Under the pieces are notes generated by a model. It worked only from the letters and a program-made list of their open reading frames with translations. It ran no database searches and was not told the DNA's origin. Made by a program: the position numbers and the translations under genes. This document shows, piece after piece, positions 57,170-64,000 of a stretch of DNA of 64,000 bases (its first letter is position 1; each line of letters starts with the position of its first letter). Source of the stretch: Dirofilaria immitis (Eukaryota; Nematoda; Chromadorea; Rhabditida; Onchocercidae); NCBI GenBank assembly GCA_024305405.1, contig JAKNDB010000086.1:1239001-1303000 (forward strand). Reading direction: 5' to 3'.

Positions 57170-60100
57170 CTAAAAAAATAGAAATATTAGTAGATATATA
57201 TAATTATTCCATTTTATGACGTACGCACAAAAAAGCAATGGAATTAATTCAGCGCATTTTTCATGTACAGTGAATGAATGAAAAAACAATGAATTGCAGT
57301 GCAAAGCAACATTATATACATATAACCATAACCACAGCAATTTCAATACTGCAAGCTCATTATATATCGTCTGCAAAATGAAGTATTTGCAAGTAATACC
57401 TTCCTAAGCCGCTGCCATAGAAGACTAATTGCTTACTTATGTTTCTGCCTAACAATCATTAGTAATTTACCAAATGTTAAAAAGTATTATCGACATTCGA
57501 CTATTGAAGAAATTCCAAAGATCAGTTTCACTTCACTATATTTAGTTACATTGCGACGCACCTTAAAAGATTTTAGGAAAGCTTCTTCACTGTTTTCCTA
57601 GTGCAGGCATTCATTTTGGCTATAAATAATACACATAGAAATGAAAAAGTGAAATTAAAAAACGAAATAACAGGAAAAATCACTGCTGACATTTATTATT
57701 ATGCTCCGAAATCAGCCAACCTATCAAGTATAAAATGATTCCTTATCATCGTTAAAAACACTTTTTATTTTAAAACACATCTTGCTAGTTTGAAGACGAC
57801 CCACAACAAATTTAACAGCATTATACACAATTGATCCTACTCAGATGTATAGAATTAATTTTAGCTGCAATCTAAGCTAGGAGGTAAGAAAAAGTCATTA
57901 CAAGTCTTCCATGAGAGAAAAAAAAACTTTGTAAGTTGGTTACTTTAATAAAAGAGGAAGTTATTATTTTCGTTTTAGCTCTACGGCTCGTTTTATTTTC
58001 CATTCTATTACATTTTTACATATCTTCGATTCTGCGCAAAAAAAACAAAATATTCTCCAATGTTTGATCTAATCCAAATTCTTTTACAACATTTATTCAG
58101 TGTTTATTGCGACGCTTGCGACCAATCTACAATTACATATTGATATTCAAAAATTAAAATCTCAGTAATGATTTCACGGTCACCTGGTTTAAAATATTAC
58201 TCCTATCAGAAAAAATGTTCGATCTCGACTCCCGGAAGAAACACATTTTGTCCTCAGTCTACTGCCAAAAACATACGGTATTGTAAAGATTAAGATCAAC
58301 AATAATACCAGTGTGATTGTATATCGTTGTCCACAGGGATCGACATGACTAGATGGATTTGGACACATGCTGTATTGTGTTTTTAATTTGTTACATGCTT
58401 GAGATGTACTTGCGAATGTTGGAGAAGATGAAATAACAGCAGCGTAAGTTGGGTTGACTAAAAAGCTGAAATGATCAATTCCTCATTTAAGCGCCCAATC
58501 TGTCATCATACCGCAACTACCTTCACTACATGATATATTAATTACAAAGTTCTTAAAACTTATGTCTCAGATGATTATCAAAATTTGATCGATTTCGATT
58601 TTGTTTTACATTCCTATAGTTTACAATAACATGAAGCTCAAATTCTTCCCCGTCAGTTAATTTCTACAGTCGATTGAATTGGATCCAAATTTCCATGAAT
58701 ATCTGATTTGCGTTTCACAAAAGACAAGTGAGAATATGGACATCATTATTTAATTCACTGAGATAACCTATCATCTTTCTTATTTCAAAAACTAAAACGT
58801 TGTCATCAGTACATATTTAGAACAGAATTAAAGAGTGAAAAGTTTATCTCATTATGGCTAAAACTTTTGCATTGTTTTTACATTTTATTTTGTTTTTATG
58901 TTTCATTTCGAGTAAAGGTGCAGGTATTTACTATGGCTCTGCTTCACTTTTCACTTGATGGTGAAACATAATTTGGTTTTTCCATAAAATTCAGTTCACC
59001 GGGAACTTTGAGTCTCTTCGTCTTAAAAATCATGCAAATAAAAGAATTTTATAAATAACTGCCGTATTCAAATTATAGAACCAAGACGAAAAATAGAATG
59101 GAATAATAAAACAATTACTTTCGACAGTCACTACAAGTATAGATGATACAATGTGGTGAAATAAAAGATAGTGAATTACTATTATTTTTGCATATGTTGA
59201 AGTGATAGAAAAGTGTAACTTATATAAAAATGGATTGCAGAACCTATAATTGAAGTTTCCAAAAATTAGTCAGTCAAAAGAAATTTCCAAAATATTAAGA
59301 ACGTATCTACGTCACAATTTTTTAAAAACTGTGGAATCTTAGATAGGAAGAAAAAAATTCGAAACTAAATACAGCACTTCTAGGAGTAAATGTAAATACA
59401 TCTGAAACAGATATTCAATATTTATAGGTAATTGACATCCATTTGACACAATACTGGTGATATAGTTATATTCAAAAGTGTCATATGAAGTAAAGCTAAC
59501 TTTACACAATCCGATTAGTGATTCACAGAGGCGAAAGTAGCTGCTGATGAGATTGTCAGCTCAATCGATTCTCAAAGATCGGTGTATTTTGAAAACTGAC
59601 TGCTGCATCATAACTAATCGCGATCTTATAAATAATACAAGAAATATGAAATCAAATATCTTAGACATCTCTACAATACTGCCAACAAAATAGATCGGTT
59701 ACTAATCCTGCAGACAACATTATTCTTATTTACTATTAATCCCATAGACCATATAGCAGTATATCTCATTGAACGGCTACAATACATGGAACAATGTGAA
59801 ACAATACGTTTCATCAATATAAATTTACAGTACCGTCTACATCCACTGTATGGTGAAGCTAGTTGTACTTCCTGGAAATGACGAAGCACAGAGGCGGAGA
59901 GAGAATAGGATAATGTATCAAAGAGAGTATGAAGAAGGGAGATGCAATTGAAACGGAAATTTGGAAATGACGGTCGATGAGGACCACGACCACGACTATA
60001 TGATAAAGGAAAAGCAAGAGAAACATAAAAGGATGAATATACTTCGTGTTTATTCTTCTGACTCGAGCACTGCAAACAGCAACGAAAGTATTTATCATGA

Positions 60101-63100
60101 ATCATCACCCATCTTGCAATGCAATAAATCTTTCGGTTTCAGTCACTTGCAGAAAATGAGGATTCCAGGATCTCCATAGCATTCATGCATTATCTGCAAG
60201 TATCAACATATTCTTATTATATCTGTAGACATGCATATATATCTGTCTACAAACAATGTATAAGTAGGATGGTTGATTTTCTCGACTATCTCACATATGC
60301 ATAAGAAGAAGGAATGTGCTAATTGGAAAAAAGTAATTGCTCAGCATATTTTTAACTAGAAAGCTCAGCATATTTAATCGAATAATTTCCGATTATCAGG
60401 CACTATTTTTTATAGAACAATGTAATGTGCTCTACTAGCTCAAATGATGCCAGATATTATATATCGGTCACCTCAATAATGCAGATATAGCCATATTACT
60501 TCAATGAAACTTAAATAAAGGAAGGATTACATATCTGGTTACGCTTCAGCAAATAATTTTTGGTCGTAATTTTTCTTCACCACTAGGCATACTAAAACTT
60601 AGTAGATAAATTGCTAAGATTGAAATAAAGCACTATAAAATAAGCAATGCCATAAGTACAGATAAATTAGTAATCTCAAGAAAGTCATACTGTTTGGAAA
60701 TGTTGTGACTGCCTTATTTTTCTCTTGTGATGCTTTTATTCTGATATAGCCTTCTTAATTAAGCAGATCTTTTATACATCAAAATTCTTGTTTCCTTAAT
60801 ATCCACTGGTTAACGTCAGATACAAATCTACTAAGTTTCAATCAGCGTAGCGAATATTAGAGATTAACATGACTAATATTTCGAAACTACATAAATTCCA
60901 CATCACAATTTAATCATCGAATAAGTAAATTAGAATCGATCTCAATCAAACGTCGAATTTTTATTCTTTATATCTCTTATTTCTCTTAATCGCCGAATGC
61001 TTATATTATTCTTTACTCTGGGTTTTATTAGCATTTTATCGATAAGTACAATAATATGCACATCACACTACAATTTAAGTGGAGGAAGACCAATTCTATT
61101 TCACTTGCTCAATGCTTTTGAAGTTCATGTTTCAAGCAGCTAAAAAACTGCTGAAAACAGTGCATAGAAGATTTAGTGAAAAAACAAAAAATGGAAATGA
61201 AAAAAATTATTATCATTGAAAATCATTGAAAACAAACATAGCTGATCTTATTACCAACAAAAAAACAAACCAAAATATAAACAGAATAATAAAAGATACT
61301 AAACAATAAAAAAATAAAATACCAATATAAAAAATAGAACTAAATCAATTTAACATCAAATATTCCGAAAAAAGTAATAGAACTAGGAAAATTAAAATTA
61401 GATAATATGGTTGAAGAAAATGTCAAACAAAATAGCATACTAACACTAAAAATCCACGCAAATACTCACTATACATTTATCATGAATAGAGTCTACTAAA
61501 GTTTTCTTTCGTTATCAAATTATAATTTAAGAGAAACTAGATTCATATATTAAAACAAAAATTTTCGAGAAAATCAGTGAGAGTGAAAAGGATGTTAGCA
61601 TAAAGTTAAAGGAACTAATATTTTATTATGAAAAAACAATTCTGGAAGAAATTGAAAAAGGAAAATAGCGAAAACCAGATGAGATACATTTGTACGAAAA
61701 AGAAATATATCAAAACGTATCTCTTTCATAAAAATCAGCAACGATATGCCAAAAATATTTCTCATAATTAGTCTTAAAAGAGCTGAAAGTTTTAAAATCA
61801 GGAAGGATATAGCTCTTAGAGAATGAAAATTAACGAAAAACAAAAGATATAAAAATACTTTTTAACGAAATCTCTTTTTAAAAGATGAATAAATTGCCCG
61901 CATAAAAATTGTATCATGCTTACAGTGCACCCATGCATGACATGACATTGACATTTTGAAGTGACGACTTTTGAATTTAACTCAGAATGTCTCGACTTGA
62001 ATTTCTAAGAAACAAATAAATCTATAACAATATTCTCAACTGCAGGAAATTGTTTTCAATAAAAGGATAGCCCATTTGAAATATACTTTTATGCCTCAAA
62101 TTGTCCAGCATTGCAATTTATCGATTATCAAATGTCTAACTGAAAAACTGCTTTAATGAGCAGACCTTTAAAACGCAGTTCGTTCGAAAAAACTATTTTA
62201 GCTGCTTTTTTGGCAATTTTGTGAGACTTCAAAATACTCGACTAATAAACTTATCATTTAACAGTATGGCAAAATCAACAAAAAAAAATCATCTAATTAT
62301 AAATAATGGGATGCAAACATTTGTTTTAACATTGAAAATGAATATCTTAAATAACCTAATCGTATCGACCTTCCTAGTCAAATGATTATTTATGGAGCAT
62401 ATTGCATTTCGTAATGTCTGTCAAATTAATTGACTGGATGTATATACAATAATTATAAAATACAGGCTATCATTTAGTAGCCATTTTCTGTATATTTACC
62501 AGAACTAACTTCGTCAATTTAAAAACTTTTTCTTTTTAAAGCACTTGCCTCCTTTCAAAACAGATGGCTGAATGAATATGGCTATCATTTAATGCTAGTA
62601 TCAGATGCCAGTCTAGCAAAGCTGTGAGAAATTTAGTAATCTTAGTAATCTCCACAAAATAACTTTTCTCCTCATCTGTCATTAGTGAAATTTAATGACA
62701 GTATTTTTTCCTTCCTTTCTTATTTCTAATTTCAAATAAAAATATAATAAAGATGACTCTGATGATGCAAGGAATACAAATCACAGAATTCACATACCAG
62801 CAAAATTCTAAAATTATCAATAAAGCAAAAAATCGGAGATTTTACTGTTAATTATGATTCGTCATGGAATACCTAAACAGATGCATTTTCTGGAAAGCAT
62901 GAAGCGATAGTAGCATATGTACACTATTTATAATTAGCAAACAAGAGCACCTAACGGGAGCATCTAATGATAATGATGACATTAAATAGAAGTATCGATA
63001 CCGATCCGCGTTTGTGACTGGTATTCTAGCCGCCTATTCCTGTTTCGCATATGTAATAGTAGCATGTCGATTTAATGTATATCTTCCAGATTATTTTTTC

Positions 63101-64000
63101 AGAATGTAATTATTAACAATGAATCTGAAAGTAAATATAAACTGAGATATAAAAAAATTAATCACTGAAGTGAACGATACAGCAACAATCTTTCTAAACT
63201 TAACAAATAATACCGTATGGAAAGTGAGCAATGCTAATATGAATCTCAGAAATCAGAGAGCTATGTATGATTTCAGAATATGATATAAGAAAACTTCCAG
63301 CATGAAATAATGCTCATTTGTTATATAACTTATTAGAATGATACCAGAATATGCGAAATTAGCAGTAAATTTGTATTTAAAATAAACCTCTTCAAAATTG
63401 AATAATTTTGAAAGGGTTTTTATTTAGTTAACGTCCGCTACATCCGTGAAAATCAACACGAATTTTTCGATTCAATTCATGAATCAGAATTCCTTAAAAA
63501 TCCTTTGTTATAGTTCCTGAAAGCAAAAACTAATTTGACTAGAAATGAATTATATCTCCAAATCCTGCACAACTAACTTTCCAAAAAAGCTTATAGAATA
63601 TCGTTAAAAAAATGATCTATATAATTTTCCAAACATTAATTTAAATGACTTTAGCAGAATGGTTATTTACTTTAGCTACTCATTTCTTAATTTGTTTTTC
63701 AAAATTTCCAATAAGAAATCTAAATTGATAATTTTTTGAATCATTCATGCTACTAGAATGGCAACAATACATTGAAAAAGGCTATTCACTAATTCCTAAC
63801 ATTAAAAGAAGATTACTTCTCAGAGCGTGATTATTTTTGCGAATGTTAATGAGAAAAAAATCAATGATAAGTTTTAAAATCTTAGCTAGCATTAAGTAAC
63901 ACAGTTCCTAAATTCTGATTCAAAACGTCTAGTAAAGAACGCGAATGACGAATCAATGAAGCTCGAGAATGTGTAATGCAGTACTGAAAACTCACTTAAA
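57170..64000. other. Region upstream of casein kinase 1 gamma without a supported gene
   Basis: Nearly 7 kb, very AT-rich. It may hold the kinase promoter, first exons and a long first intron. A plus-strand open frame at 59961-60176 looks partly protein-like (SSDSSTANSNESIYHESSP), but has no splice boundaries or family. The segment after 61200 consists largely of A/T-rich sequence with no open frame of note. Confidence 0.5.

Noticed and set aside
59671..60179. Opposing open frames on both strands near 60000
   Set aside because: Neither has recognisable motifs or good splice borders; the plus frame looks slightly protein-like but cannot be supported.

Overview
The window is nuclear DNA of a nematode, most likely a filarial worm (Onchocercidae). 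It is strongly AT-rich. Its genes are built of short exons with GTAAG-like donors and TTTCAG-like acceptors, and two genes carry a TTTCAG acceptor right before the start codon, as expected for spliced-leader trans-splicing. The species assignment is inference from gene structure and protein similarity recalled from memory; no search was run.

Layout, left to right: a coiled-coil/RING protein (+, 5' end outside the window, to 5600); DXO decapping exonuclease (-, 6313-8112) head-to-head with sorting nexin 1 (+, 8558-11304), whose sixth intron holds a piece of 18S rRNA; a Golgi class I alpha-mannosidase, GH47 (-, 11970-17396), with a long inverted repeat in its first coding intron; a CTDSPL2-like phosphatase (-, 18995-21905 and upstream) divergent from CDC6 (+, 22917-25955); NIP7 (+, 26430-27526); MUS81 (-, 27699-30121); a SETD2/MET-1 type H3K36 methyltransferase (-, 31479-39429); a TFIIIC subunit GTF3C6-like gene (-, about 43302-43615); COG5 (-, 44186-47208); mitochondrial EF-Tu (-, 47922-50543); and casein kinase 1 gamma (-, 52292-57169, 5' end unresolved). 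From 57170 to the end I find no convincing gene.

The genes are ordinary conserved housekeeping functions: replication licensing and repair, chromatin, ribosome assembly, Golgi trafficking and glycan trimming, mitochondrial translation and signalling. They do not form one pathway. I did not find a new defence or mobile system. The most striking general signal is technical or evolutionary: at least 23 places in nine genes where exactly one base is missing from a short homopolymer. Adding it back restores both the conserved protein and the intron phase in every case, and none needs a deletion. This points to systematic under-calling of homopolymers in the assembly rather than to pseudogenes, and anyone predicting genes here must allow for it. 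Biologically, the most interesting items are the 18S rRNA fragment in the SNX1 intron, the roughly 145-bp-armed foldback element in the mannosidase gene, and the mitochondrial EF-Tu with a short C-terminal tail.
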